A stretch of 59,681 bases of DNA, from NCBI GenBank assembly GCA_016871575.1, contig VHCW01000018.1, positions 1 to 59,681 on the forward strand. The letters are read 5' to 3'. This document shows, piece after piece, positions 1 to 7,874 of this stretch. The position numbers and the translations under genes were made by a program. The notes under the pieces were generated by a model. The model had not been told where the DNA came from. It saw nothing but the letters and a program-made list of their open reading frames with translations, and ran no database searches. How positions within the stretch are numbered: position 1 is the first letter of the stretch; every line of letters starts with the position of its first letter. The stretch comes from Verrucomicrobiota bacterium (GTDB lineage Bacteria > Verrucomicrobiota > Verrucomicrobiia > Palsa-1439).

Positions 1-2
1 TG

Positions 3-137
3 AACGGGCAGACCTGCACCACGCTTCTGAAGGACAGGAACCTCGCTCATGACAGACTGGACCTCTTTAGCGAAGGCGGCACGGTCCGCTGCACGAAGCT
101 CGATGTCTGGAAAATGAACCGCACTGAGCCGAAATAG
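3..137 (+). CDS. C-terminal end of a GH32-like (beta-fructosidase fold) protein, partial
   Basis: The window opens inside a reading frame that runs to a TAG stop at 135-137. The 44 visible residues contain DRLDLFSEGG followed by VRCTKLDVWKM, which resembles the last beta strands of the GH32 C-terminal sandwich domain, where a D-R-x(4)-F-x(3)-G pattern precedes a closing LDVW strand. The catalytic propeller lies outside the window, so activity cannot be judged. The gene is read in the same direction as the sialidase, only 8 nt upstream of it, so it is probably the preceding gene of the same secreted-enzyme operon. The assignment rests on a short stretch and is tentative. Confidence 0.5.
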   Translation, partial: NGQTCTTLLKDRNLAHDRLDLFSEGGTVRCTKLDVWKMNRTEPK

Positions 138-145
138 GAGAAACC

Positions 146-1369
146 ATGAAACACACGCTTGCCCTCCTCACCGCCCTGCTGCTCGCGCCGCTGGCCCCGC
201 TGCCCGCCGCTGACAAACCCGCGAAACCAAACCCCGACCAGATTGTGGGCATCGACCCCAGTGACGGCGATCCGGCATCCGCTCGTTCGGATCCGCCGAT
301 GTTGATTCCTGATCCGAACGGCACCGCAGACTACGCCCGCGCCAAACGCACCTGCACCGGCGTGCCCAGTATAGCCGTTTCGCGCGGTGGGCGCATCTGG
401 GCAGCTTGGTATTCGGGCAAGACGCCGGGCGCGATCATTGAGCGCTGCCCGCATTCCTACACGGTCGTCAGCACCAGCGGCGACGGTGGCAAGACCTGGA
501 AGGAAGTGCTCGCCATTGATCCCGATGGAGCCGGCCCGCTCAAGGCCTACGATCCGCAACCCTGGGTCGATCCCGATGGAAAGCTCTGGGTGTTCTGGCA
601 TCACACCGGGGGCAGCCAAGCGTGGGCCATTACCGCCGATGACGCGGAAAAAGAAAACCCCACTTGGTCGCAGCCGCGCCCCATCACCTCTGGCATCATG
701 ATGAACAAACCGGCCATCCTCTCCAACGGCGACTGGCTCTTTGCCGTGAACCAGCGGAAGACCGGAACAATCAGCCTCGTGAAGGCGCTGGTCTCCAATG
801 ACCAAGGCCGCACCTTCACCGAGAAAGGCAATCTGGAGATCAGCTACGACCTCAAGCCCTGTGAACCGATGATCGTCGAGCGTAAGGACGGTTCGCTGTG
901 GATGCTGACGCGCTCGCAACAAGGCATCAGCGAGAGCATCTCCACCGATGGCGGCACGACATGGGGTGAGCTAAAGGCGCAGGCCATCAAACACACCGCC
1001 TCGCGATTTTTCATCAGCCGCCTGCAGTCCGGCCATTTGCTGCTCATCAAGCACATGGGCCTGGATGTTGATTTGGAAGCCGTGGGCCGTTCCCAGCGAC
1101 GGGAACTGATGGCTTTCATCTCCAAGGACGACGGCAAGACGTGGTCGAAGGGCCTCATGCTCGACGACCGCAACGGCGTCTCCTATCCCGACGCCCAGCA
1201 GACCGCCGACGGCACTATTTATCTCATCTGGGACTTCGCCCGATCCAAGGAACAAGAGATCCTCATGACCACTTTCCGCGAGGAAGACGTGCTGGCCGCC
1301 AACGAGGACGCCATCGCCCGCGTCAAAGCCAACCGCCGCCTCGTGAGCAAAGGAGGAACGACGGAATGA
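146..1369 (+). CDS. Secreted sialidase-family protein (BNR/Asp-box propeller)
   Basis: This 407-residue protein begins with a signal peptide (MKHTLALLTALLLAP, cleavage near residue 21). Four Asp boxes are visible: SGDGGKTW at 111-118, SNDQGRTF at 217-224, STDGGTTW at 266-273 and SKDDGKTW at 326-333. The ending SYPDAQQ...IYLIWDF is typical of BNR_2 sialidase-like propellers in Planctomycetes and Verrucomicrobia. These enzymes act outside the cytoplasm on glycans, but many family members are not true sialidases and the substrate is unknown. A purine-rich ribosome site (AGGAGA) precedes the ATG. Its TGA overlaps the ATG of the next gene (ATGA), which implies translational coupling in one operon. 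Confidence 0.85.
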   Translation: MKHTLALLTALLLAPLAPLPAADKPAKPNPDQIVGIDPSDGDPASARSDPPMLIPDPNGTADYARAKRTCTGVPSIAVSRGGRIWAAWYSGKTPGAIIERCPHSYTVVSTSGDGGKTWKEVLAIDPDGAGPLKAYDPQPWVDPDGKLWVFWHHTGGSQAWAITADDAEKENPTWSQPRPITSGIMMNKPAILSNGDWLFAVNQRKTGTISLVKALVSNDQGRTFTEKGNLEISYDLKPCEPMIVERKDGSLWMLTRSQQGISESISTDGGTTWGELKAQAIKHTASRFFISRLQSGHLLLIKHMGLDVDLEAVGRSQRRELMAFISKDDGKTWSKGLMLDDRNGVSYPDAQQTADGTIYLIWDFARSKEQEILMTTFREEDVLAANEDAIARVKANRRLVSKGGTTE

Positions 1370-4197
1370 ACACACCCACCCTCACAATCCTCACCGTTCT
1401 GTTGCTCGCGCCGCTGGCCGCGCTGCATGCCGCTGCCGCACCCAGCCTTCTTCCGCCGGGTTGGGATACGGCTCTTGCCGGCGATACGGTGATGGAGCGG
1501 CTTATTCCAGTCACCGCGCCACAGGTGAAGGGCGCTCACGATTCCGACTTGGTCTTGGTTGATGAACACGCGTTTATCGTGGCGATGGTCAACGACGAGA
1601 AACCGGGCGAACATCCTGCGTGGCCGGAGATTTACGATGTGCTGGCCATCGTGAACCTCTCCACGCTGAAGGTCGAATCCGTCATCCCCTATGCCAGATC
1701 AGGGCAGGCATTTGACAATGAGACGCTGCCCGTGGGCGCGTGTTTCGTGCCGCGTATCGTTCGCAAGGACGAACGGACGCTTCGCTGCTACTTCGCCAGC
1801 GAAGAACCCAGCGCGCGCCATTCGCAGATGTACATCCGAGACTTCGACCTCGTGACGCGGACGTTTGATCGGCGCATCCAACGGGCAAAAATCAAAACCT
1901 CAGCGGGCGTGTTCGACATGCAACCACGCCACCTCTACGACGATGCCGCCCGGCACGGATTTACCAAGCCGGCCAAGGATTTCGGTCTCTATTTCATAGA
2001 TTCGTTGAAAACTTTCGGCAGACGGACGTATGCGGTGGTCAACAATTTTCCCGGCAAACAGAACGCGTGGGCGCTGGTGCACGATGATTTCGTCACGTTC
2101 GAGATTCTCGGTCATCTCAACGAACCACAGTCGGTGGACCTCAGCGAGGCTTCGGTCAACTGCCTGCCCGATGGGACATGGATGGCCATCTGCCGGCAGG
2201 ATGGCGGGAATCGGAATTACTATTTTACAACCAGTCGCGACGGCAGGAAATGGAGTGTCGGCAAGGAAATGCCTTTCGTGCCCAACGGTGGCAACTCGAA
2301 ACCCACCTTCGACAAGTTCAGCGGCCTCTACTATCTCGGCTGGCAGGAAAGCACGAAGATCGAGGGCGTGGGGCGGAGCGTGTTCAACATTGATATTTCC
2401 CGCGATGGCAAAACATGGGAACGCAAGTATCGGTTTGAGTCGCGGGATACATTTCAATACCCGACATTCCGCGAACACAACGGCGCCATCTGGTTCAGTG
2501 TCACCCAAGGCCGCAAAGAGCGCATCATGTTCGGCAAGCTGGAGAACACCGGCCAGTTCGAGTCTCAGACCGGCAAAACTCGAAAAGCGATGCCGCCACC
2601 GGCGGCCGAGGAGCCGGCCGTCATGAAGCCCGGCGTGAAATTGTTCACCGACCGCAAGTATGTCATCGAGGAAATCCCCAATCTCGTGCGCGGATTGCCG
2701 TTTCTGCGCGCCAGCATCGAACAACTCGACGTAGAAGTCACCAAACCCGGAACTCTCTACGCGCTGACGCCGACGATGCGTCCGCGCGCGGCGAGTCAGG
2801 AGAATGCTTTGGTGCAGGCAGGCTTTACAAAGGTGAATATCCCGGAAACGCAGCTTTTCCCCGGCGAGATCAATCGCGTCAGTCTCTATCGGAAAAACGT
2901 AACGACAGGCGAGCGACTGCGCTTCAGAACATTTGTCGTGCTCATTACCGACAAGGCAGAAATTCAACTCCGTCCTCCCAGCAAAGAGATGTCAGGCGCA
3001 ATCTTGACGATGCCTCCGATCACCAGACGCTACGATGCTGGCATCCTTCCCAAAGACTGGGATCCCAAGGCCGCTGCCGACAAGGTAATGGCCGGTCTGG
3101 TCAAGATCACGGCGCTGCATGTCAAGGGCGCGCACGATGCGGAGTTCGTGTGCGTAGGCGACCGCGCTTACATCGTCGAGCACGACAACGACATCCAGCC
3201 CGGTCACGGCGCGGGCGCGGCGCAGTATTGTGTGTTGACGGTGGTGAATCTCAAGACACTGGCCGTCGAGAAAATCATTCCGATGGCGAAGTCGGAGCAG
3301 GTTTTTGACAACGTGACGCTGCCGAAGGGCATGTGTTTCGTGCCGCGCATCATCCGGAAAGACGAGCACACGCTGCGTTGTTACTTCTGCAGCCAGCCAG
3401 CGAAGGAGCAGGCGATCACTTGGTATCGCGACTTCGACCTGCGCACGCTGGCCTTTGCGGGCAGCATCCACAAGGCGAAGCTCAAGACAGCCGCCGGGGT
3501 GTTCGACATGGAGCCGCGTCACTTCCACGCCGACGCCGCGGCGCAGGGCTTCACGAAGCCGCCGGTGAACATCGGCCTCTACATCTTCGATTCCTTCAAG
3601 GAGTTCGACGGGCGACGTTACGTGGCCATCAACAACTTCCCCGGCAAACAGAACGCGCTCGCGCAGTTGCATGACGACTTTGTCACGTTCGAGATTATCG
3701 GCCACTACAACGAACCGCAGTCGCAGCAGCTCAGCGAGTCAGCCGTGAACCGGTTGCCCGACGGCACATGGATGGCCATCTGCCGCAACGACGGCGGCAA
3801 CTACCATTTCACCACGAGCCAGGATGGAAAACGCTGGACCGTTGGCGAACCGAAACCCTTTGTCCCGAACGGCCTGAACTCCAAGCCGACGTTCGACAAG
3901 TTCGGCGGCGTCTATTATCTCGGCTGGCAGGAGAACACGAGCATCGGAGGCGGCCGGCGGAGCGTGTTCAACGTTGACATTTCACGCGACGGCAAGAAAT
4001 GGGACCGCAAATATCGCTTCGAATCGCCCGACTCGTTCCAATACCCGACCTTCCACGAACACAACGGCGTCATCTGGTTGACCGTCACACAAGGCCACAA
4101 AGGCAGCACTGACCGCATCATGTTTGGCAAACTGGAGGACGTCGGGCAGTTCAATTCGCCCAATCAGAGAACCCGCGCACCACTTACAGACAAATGA
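1366..4197 (+). CDS. Secreted protein with two tandem sialidase-like propeller domains
   Basis: This 943-residue protein starts at ATG 1366, which overlaps the sialidase stop and follows the ribosome site AGGAGGA. A signal peptide (VLLLAPLAALHA) precedes domain A (about residues 30-395). A beta-rich linker of about 130 residues (about 409-541) follows, then domain B (about 558-932). A and B are clear homologues: both contain VKGAHD, CFVPRI, NNFPGKQNA, LPDGTWMAICR, a YYLGWQE block, FQYPTF and RIMFGKLE, plus two Asp-box-like S-x-D-G-x(2)-W motifs each. A third copy forms the next gene. The role is probably binding or cleaving an extracellular glycan; no catalytic residues can be assigned. An upstream in-frame extension is not used because it would run through the sialidase gene. 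Confidence 0.75.
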   Translation: MNTPTLTILTVLLLAPLAALHAAAAPSLLPPGWDTALAGDTVMERLIPVTAPQVKGAHDSDLVLVDEHAFIVAMVNDEKPGEHPAWPEIYDVLAIVNLSTLKVESVIPYARSGQAFDNETLPVGACFVPRIVRKDERTLRCYFASEEPSARHSQMYIRDFDLVTRTFDRRIQRAKIKTSAGVFDMQPRHLYDDAARHGFTKPAKDFGLYFIDSLKTFGRRTYAVVNNFPGKQNAWALVHDDFVTFEILGHLNEPQSVDLSEASVNCLPDGTWMAICRQDGGNRNYYFTTSRDGRKWSVGKEMPFVPNGGNSKPTFDKFSGLYYLGWQESTKIEGVGRSVFNIDISRDGKTWERKYRFESRDTFQYPTFREHNGAIWFSVTQGRKERIMFGKLENTGQFESQTGKTRKAMPPPAAEEPAVMKPGVKLFTDRKYVIEEIPNLVRGLPFLRASIEQLDVEVTKPGTLYALTPTMRPRAASQENALVQAGFTKVNIPETQLFPGEINRVSLYRKNVTTGERLRFRTFVVLITDKAEIQLRPPSKEMSGAILTMPPITRRYDAGILPKDWDPKAAADKVMAGLVKITALHVKGAHDAEFVCVGDRAYIVEHDNDIQPGHGAGAAQYCVLTVVNLKTLAVEKIIPMAKSEQVFDNVTLPKGMCFVPRIIRKDEHTLRCYFCSQPAKEQAITWYRDFDLRTLAFAGSIHKAKLKTAAGVFDMEPRHFHADAAAQGFTKPPVNIGLYIFDSFKEFDGRRYVAINNFPGKQNALAQLHDDFVTFEIIGHYNEPQSQQLSESAVNRLPDGTWMAICRNDGGNYHFTTSQDGKRWTVGEPKPFVPNGLNSKPTFDKFGGVYYLGWQENTSIGGGRRSVFNVDISRDGKKWDRKYRFESPDSFQYPTFHEHNGVIWLTVTQGHKGSTDRIMFGKLEDVGQFNSPNQRTRAPLTDK

Positions 4198-4208
4198 AAG
4201 AATCAACC

Positions 4209-5438
4209 ATGAAACACACCCTCACAATCCTCACCGCCCTGCTGCTCGCGCCGCTGGCTGCGCTCCACGCCACCGATGTGCCGGAGCAAACACCCAACAT
4301 CATCCCCGTCGGCTGGGATCCGATTCAGGCCGCCAACCGTGTGATGGCGCGACTGGTCAAGGTGACCGGTCCGCAGGTGAAGGGCACGCACGATGCGGAG
4401 TTTGTCTGTGTGGGCGATCGCGCGTACATCGTCGCCTCCGCCAACGATGTGCAGCAGGGCGAGAACCCGGAGTGGCCGTTCATGTATGTGACGATGTCCA
4501 TCGTGAACCTGAAGTCGCTGAAACTGGAGAAGTTCATCGATTTTGCGAAGAGCGAGCAGGCGTTTGAAAACCAGACGCTGCCCGCCGGGGCGTGCATCGT
4601 GCCTCGCATCATCCGGAAGAATGACGGCACGCTGCGCTGCTATTTTGACAGCAATGATCCGGGCAATCGGCAGTCCCAGGTCTGGTATCGCGACTTCGAT
4701 CTGAAACGCGGCGAGTTCGCGCCGACCCTTCACAAGGCGAAGCTCAAGACCGCGGCGGGCACCTTCGACTTTCAGCCGCGGCATCTTCATGCGGATGCCG
4801 CCGCCCAAGGATTCTCGCGCGTGGCCAACGATTCAACCATCCACATCTTCGACTCCTTCAAACGATTCGATGGCAGGATCTACGTCGCCTTGAACAATTT
4901 TCGGGGGAAGCAAAATGCGCTCGCTCTGGTGCATGACGATCTGGAAACGTTTGAGGTGCTCGGGCACTTCAACCAGCCGGAGAGCGCGGCGCTGAGCGAA
5001 TCCGCCGTCAACCGCCTGCCCGACGGCACATGGATGGCGGTCGTTCGCAGCGATATTCCGGTCAGGGACGGGGGCAACTATCACTTCGCCACGAGCCGGG
5101 ATGGCAGGACATGGACGGCCGGCCGTCCGATGCCGCAGGTGCCGAATGGCCTTGGCTCCAAGCCGACCTTCGACCGGTTCGGGGACATCTATTACCTCGG
5201 CTGGCAGGAAAGGACGCGCATCAAGGACGCGGCGGGCCGGCTAGTGAACCGTAGCGTGTTCAACGTGGACGTCTCCCGCGATGGACAAACCTGGGAGCGG
5301 AAGTACCGCTTTGAGTCGCCGAACTCGTTTCAATACCCGACGTTCCACGAGCACGACGGCAGCATCTGGCTTACCGTGACGCAGGGCGATGAGGACATCT
5401 CCCGAAAAGAGCGCATTATGTTCGGCAAACTGGAATAG
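4209..5438 (+). CDS. Secreted single-domain paralogue of the preceding propeller protein
   Basis: This is a 409-residue protein with signal peptide MKHTLTILTALLLAP, followed by one copy of the domain seen twice in the preceding gene (VKGTHDAEFVC, CIVPRIIRK, NNFRGKQNA, LPDGTWMAVVR, YYLGWQE, FQYPTFHE, RIMFGKLE). It is closer to domain B than to domain A, for example in the shared AEFVCVGDRAYIV block. Start 4209 is chosen because the signal peptide then matches its neighbours; an in-frame ATG at 4194 would add five residues and overlap the preceding stop. It is the last gene of the operon and faces the convergent U32 gene 8 nt away. The function is unknown, presumably glycan-related. Confidence 0.75.
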   Translation: MKHTLTILTALLLAPLAALHATDVPEQTPNIIPVGWDPIQAANRVMARLVKVTGPQVKGTHDAEFVCVGDRAYIVASANDVQQGENPEWPFMYVTMSIVNLKSLKLEKFIDFAKSEQAFENQTLPAGACIVPRIIRKNDGTLRCYFDSNDPGNRQSQVWYRDFDLKRGEFAPTLHKAKLKTAAGTFDFQPRHLHADAAAQGFSRVANDSTIHIFDSFKRFDGRIYVALNNFRGKQNALALVHDDLETFEVLGHFNQPESAALSESAVNRLPDGTWMAVVRSDIPVRDGGNYHFATSRDGRTWTAGRPMPQVPNGLGSKPTFDRFGDIYYLGWQERTRIKDAAGRLVNRSVFNVDVSRDGQTWERKYRFESPNSFQYPTFHEHDGSIWLTVTQGDEDISRKERIMFGKLE

Positions 5439-5446
5439 CGGGGCAA

Positions 5447-7810
5447 CTAACCCAGCACCGTCAATGTGCCACTCGTGACGCCCAGTTGGTCTGCGACTTT
5501 TAACCTACGCGCCAGTTCGACGGCGCGCAATTGCCCGGCCAGCAACGCCCGATAGCTTTCCAGCGTCAAGCGGGTTTGCGCAGCATCTTCGTGGAGCAAT
5601 TCAAACCGAAAGGTTCGTGCGCCGGCTTCCGTAAACCGTTTCGCCCACTCCGCGCCGCTTTGCGCCAGCGCGTGAAACACTGTGTTGCGGCAGCCGACAT
5701 CCGCCTGCACCGGATGCCGCGCGCCGACGCGATCGCGCAACTCCACCTTGTGCCGCTCACACGGACGCCCGCAGTTTGTCGAGTCGGTTCCGCCAGTGAG
5801 GAATGCCGCAAACAGGCAGTGCTCCATGTGAAACATCGGCAGATGTTGGTGAATCACCACTTCAAACCACTCCGGCGGCGCGCTCCGCAACAGCGACAAC
5901 ACTTGATCGCCGTTGAGGTCATACGACACCGTAATCCGCTCCAACCCGGCGCGAATCAACAATTCCGCCGACAGCGCATTGACCACATTCAGCGAATAGT
6001 CCCCCACCCTTCTCCCCAGCCATTCGATGCTGCCGAGACTCCGAACGAGGATGCCGTCACCCTGCGAAATTGTTTTCAACAAACCCTGCTCACCGGGTTT
6101 TAGAATGCGCGGTGTTGCGAGAAAAAGCTCCGCCCGATTGCGCGCCAGCGTCACCGCGTCCGCATACCGGCGAACATCCTCAAAATCCGCGTACACCGTC
6201 GCGCAGCCAACCTCAAGCGCCGCAGCAAGCTGTTCCATCGTCCGGCAGAGTGCGATGAGTTGCGGTTTCTTGTCCGTGCTGTAGCTGCGAGCCTCCTCGC
6301 GGCAGCTTGTGATCAGCGCCGTCTTGTGCGGGCCGCGAGCAGGCTCGCGGCTACAGACCGGCAGTTTCGCAATTAGTTCCCGTCGCAACCGGTTCAACTC
6401 GCTCACCGGCAATATGACTTGTCCGACCAGCTCGTTGCGCAGTTCACCGAGAACAAACGGCGTGTCCCCCAGCCGTCCCAGTTGATCGCGCAGCGCCGTC
6501 TCTGTCAGCGGCCGCTTGAACGCCGTCTGCAACGCCATCTGCGAATGAACACGCACAGCACCGCACTCAATCGTCAACGGGCGGTCCGCCGCGCCTCGGA
6601 CCACCAAGTCAATCGGTCGCCGGGCCAACGGAATCTCCCCGGCAAATGTACGACGCAGTTCCTTTTCCAGATGCGGGTCGCTTGTCTTCCAAAAGCGGTC
6701 ACCGGGCTTAAGCGCTTGAAAATCTATCTTGCCCCGCTCGAAGTACAAACTCGCGCCCCGCACTTCCCAAACCCGGCCGCCTTGTTCTTTCTCACCCTCG
6801 AACAAGATGCCGTCGCCAGCCCGGACCGCGCAGCGCATCTCCACTTCGACGTGATCGAACGATACATTCCGAATCTCGCCGACCAGCGGCCCGCGTTTCG
6901 TCCCGAACCGTCCCTTCACCAACTCCTGATGGTTCACCCCGTGGAGCCAGCCCGTATGGAGGCCGCGCGAGAATGCCATCTCCAGTTTGTACCAGTCCTC
7001 CTGTGTGGCCATTGCGCCGTCAATCGCCTTGCGATACACCTGCGTCGTTGCCGCCACATATTCCGGTGATTTCAGTCGTCCCTCGATCTTGAACGCTGAG
7101 ACGCCAAGTCGGATCAACTCCGGAATCTCCCGTACTGCGGCGAGGTCCTGGGGTGAAAGCAGATACCGGCGGTCACCCAGATCTTTTATAGCGCCATCCA
7201 CCACCAGTTCATACGGCAACCGGCAGGCAGCGGCGCATTCGCCGCGATTGGCGCTGCGCTGGCCAAGTGCCTCGCTGGTCAGGCACTGACCAGAGTACGC
7301 CACACAGAGCGCGCCGTGGACAAACACCTCCAACTCCATCACAGCCGGATCAAACTTCGCCAACTCGCGCAAAGCCAGTTCGCGGGCAAGCACGACGCGT
7401 TTGATGCCGAGTCGCGCGATAAACTTCACGGCCTCAGGATTCGCGATGGTCATCTGCGTCGAGGCGTGAATCTCCATCCGCAGACCGAGCCGTTGCGCCA
7501 GCGTCGCGACACCCAAGTCCTGCACCATCACGGCGTCCACACTGGCGGCGTCGAGCAGAAGCAACTCGCGTTCAGCCTCAGCCAGTTCGTGTGGGAACAC
7601 GAGGATGTTCAGCACCGCAATCGCGCGACGATTTCGCTCATGGAGAAAACCCACCAATTCCGGCAACTGTTCCGCTGTGAAATTGTCCGCCCGCATCCGT
7701 GCGTTGAACCGCGGCAGGCCGAAATAGACGGCGTCCGCGCCGTTGGCGACAGCGGCGCGGGCGCACTCCAAGTTGCCGGCGGGAGCGACCAGTTCGGGTT
7801 TGCCGTTCAC
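5447..7810 (-). CDS. U32-family peptidase / RlhA-like rRNA hydroxylase relative
   Basis: This protein of about 787 residues has two U32-type halves. The first shows the signature EVFVHGALCVAYSGQC, with four cysteines near residues 169, 176, 192 and 196 that in UbiU, TrhP and RlhA bind a 4Fe-4S cluster. The second half keeps a cysteine set around TDSTNCGRPC. Length and the middle DUF3656-like region match RlhA (YdcP), which hydroxylates C2501 of 23S rRNA, rather than a protease. The start is uncertain: GTG 7810 places conserved KPELVAPAGN right after the start, while ATG 7876 would add 22 residues and overlap the divergent gene. A palindromic repeat (6279-6356) lies in frame between the halves. 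Confidence 0.8.
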   Translation of the reverse strand: MNGKPELVAPAGNLECARAAVANGADAVYFGLPRFNARMRADNFTAEQLPELVGFLHERNRRAIAVLNILVFPHELAEAERELLLLDAASVDAVMVQDLGVATLAQRLGLRMEIHASTQMTIANPEAVKFIARLGIKRVVLARELALRELAKFDPAVMELEVFVHGALCVAYSGQCLTSEALGQRSANRGECAAACRLPYELVVDGAIKDLGDRRYLLSPQDLAAVREIPELIRLGVSAFKIEGRLKSPEYVAATTQVYRKAIDGAMATQEDWYKLEMAFSRGLHTGWLHGVNHQELVKGRFGTKRGPLVGEIRNVSFDHVEVEMRCAVRAGDGILFEGEKEQGGRVWEVRGASLYFERGKIDFQALKPGDRFWKTSDPHLEKELRRTFAGEIPLARRPIDLVVRGAADRPLTIECGAVRVHSQMALQTAFKRPLTETALRDQLGRLGDTPFVLGELRNELVGQVILPVSELNRLRRELIAKLPVCSREPARGPHKTALITSCREEARSYSTDKKPQLIALCRTMEQLAAALEVGCATVYADFEDVRRYADAVTLARNRAELFLATPRILKPGEQGLLKTISQGDGILVRSLGSIEWLGRRVGDYSLNVVNALSAELLIRAGLERITVSYDLNGDQVLSLLRSAPPEWFEVVIHQHLPMFHMEHCLFAAFLTGGTDSTNCGRPCERHKVELRDRVGARHPVQADVGCRNTVFHALAQSGAEWAKRFTEAGARTFRFELLHEDAAQTRLTLESYRALLAGQLRAVELARRLKVADQLGVTSGTLTVLG
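6279..6356. repeat. Palindromic REP-like pair inside the U32 coding sequence
   Basis: Two inverted copies of a 25-bp palindrome lie about 28 nt apart. The right copy (6332-6356) is itself a perfect 9-2-9 hairpin built on GCCGCGAGC, followed by TACAG. The left copy (6279-6303) is its reverse complement with two mismatches. The same unit recurs at 9795-9819 and, in altered form, at 51632-51655. The copy here adds residues such as SREPARG and SCREEARSYS to the U32 protein without breaking the frame. Confidence 0.8.
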
Positions 7811-7838
7811 GGGCGGAACGGTAACACAGTTGTTCGGA

Positions 7839-7867
7839 TTGCCAAGCCAGTGCTTTTGCGGTACGCT
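7839..7867 (+). promoter_or_regulatory. Putative promoter of the coiled-coil protein gene
   Basis: TTGCCA at 7839-7844 and TACGCT at 7862-7867 are separated by 17 nt, and the -10 ends 7 nt before the ATG at 7875. Transcription would start almost at the start codon, giving a leaderless mRNA; no Shine-Dalgarno motif is visible. The -10 match is weak (3 of 6). Confidence 0.4.
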
Positions 7868-7874
7868 TTTGCCC

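Noticed and set aside
1141-1365. Upstream extension of the two-domain propeller protein
   Set aside because: It lies inside the sialidase gene in another frame and is Arg/Pro-rich; the signal peptide and AGGAGGA support the start at 1366.
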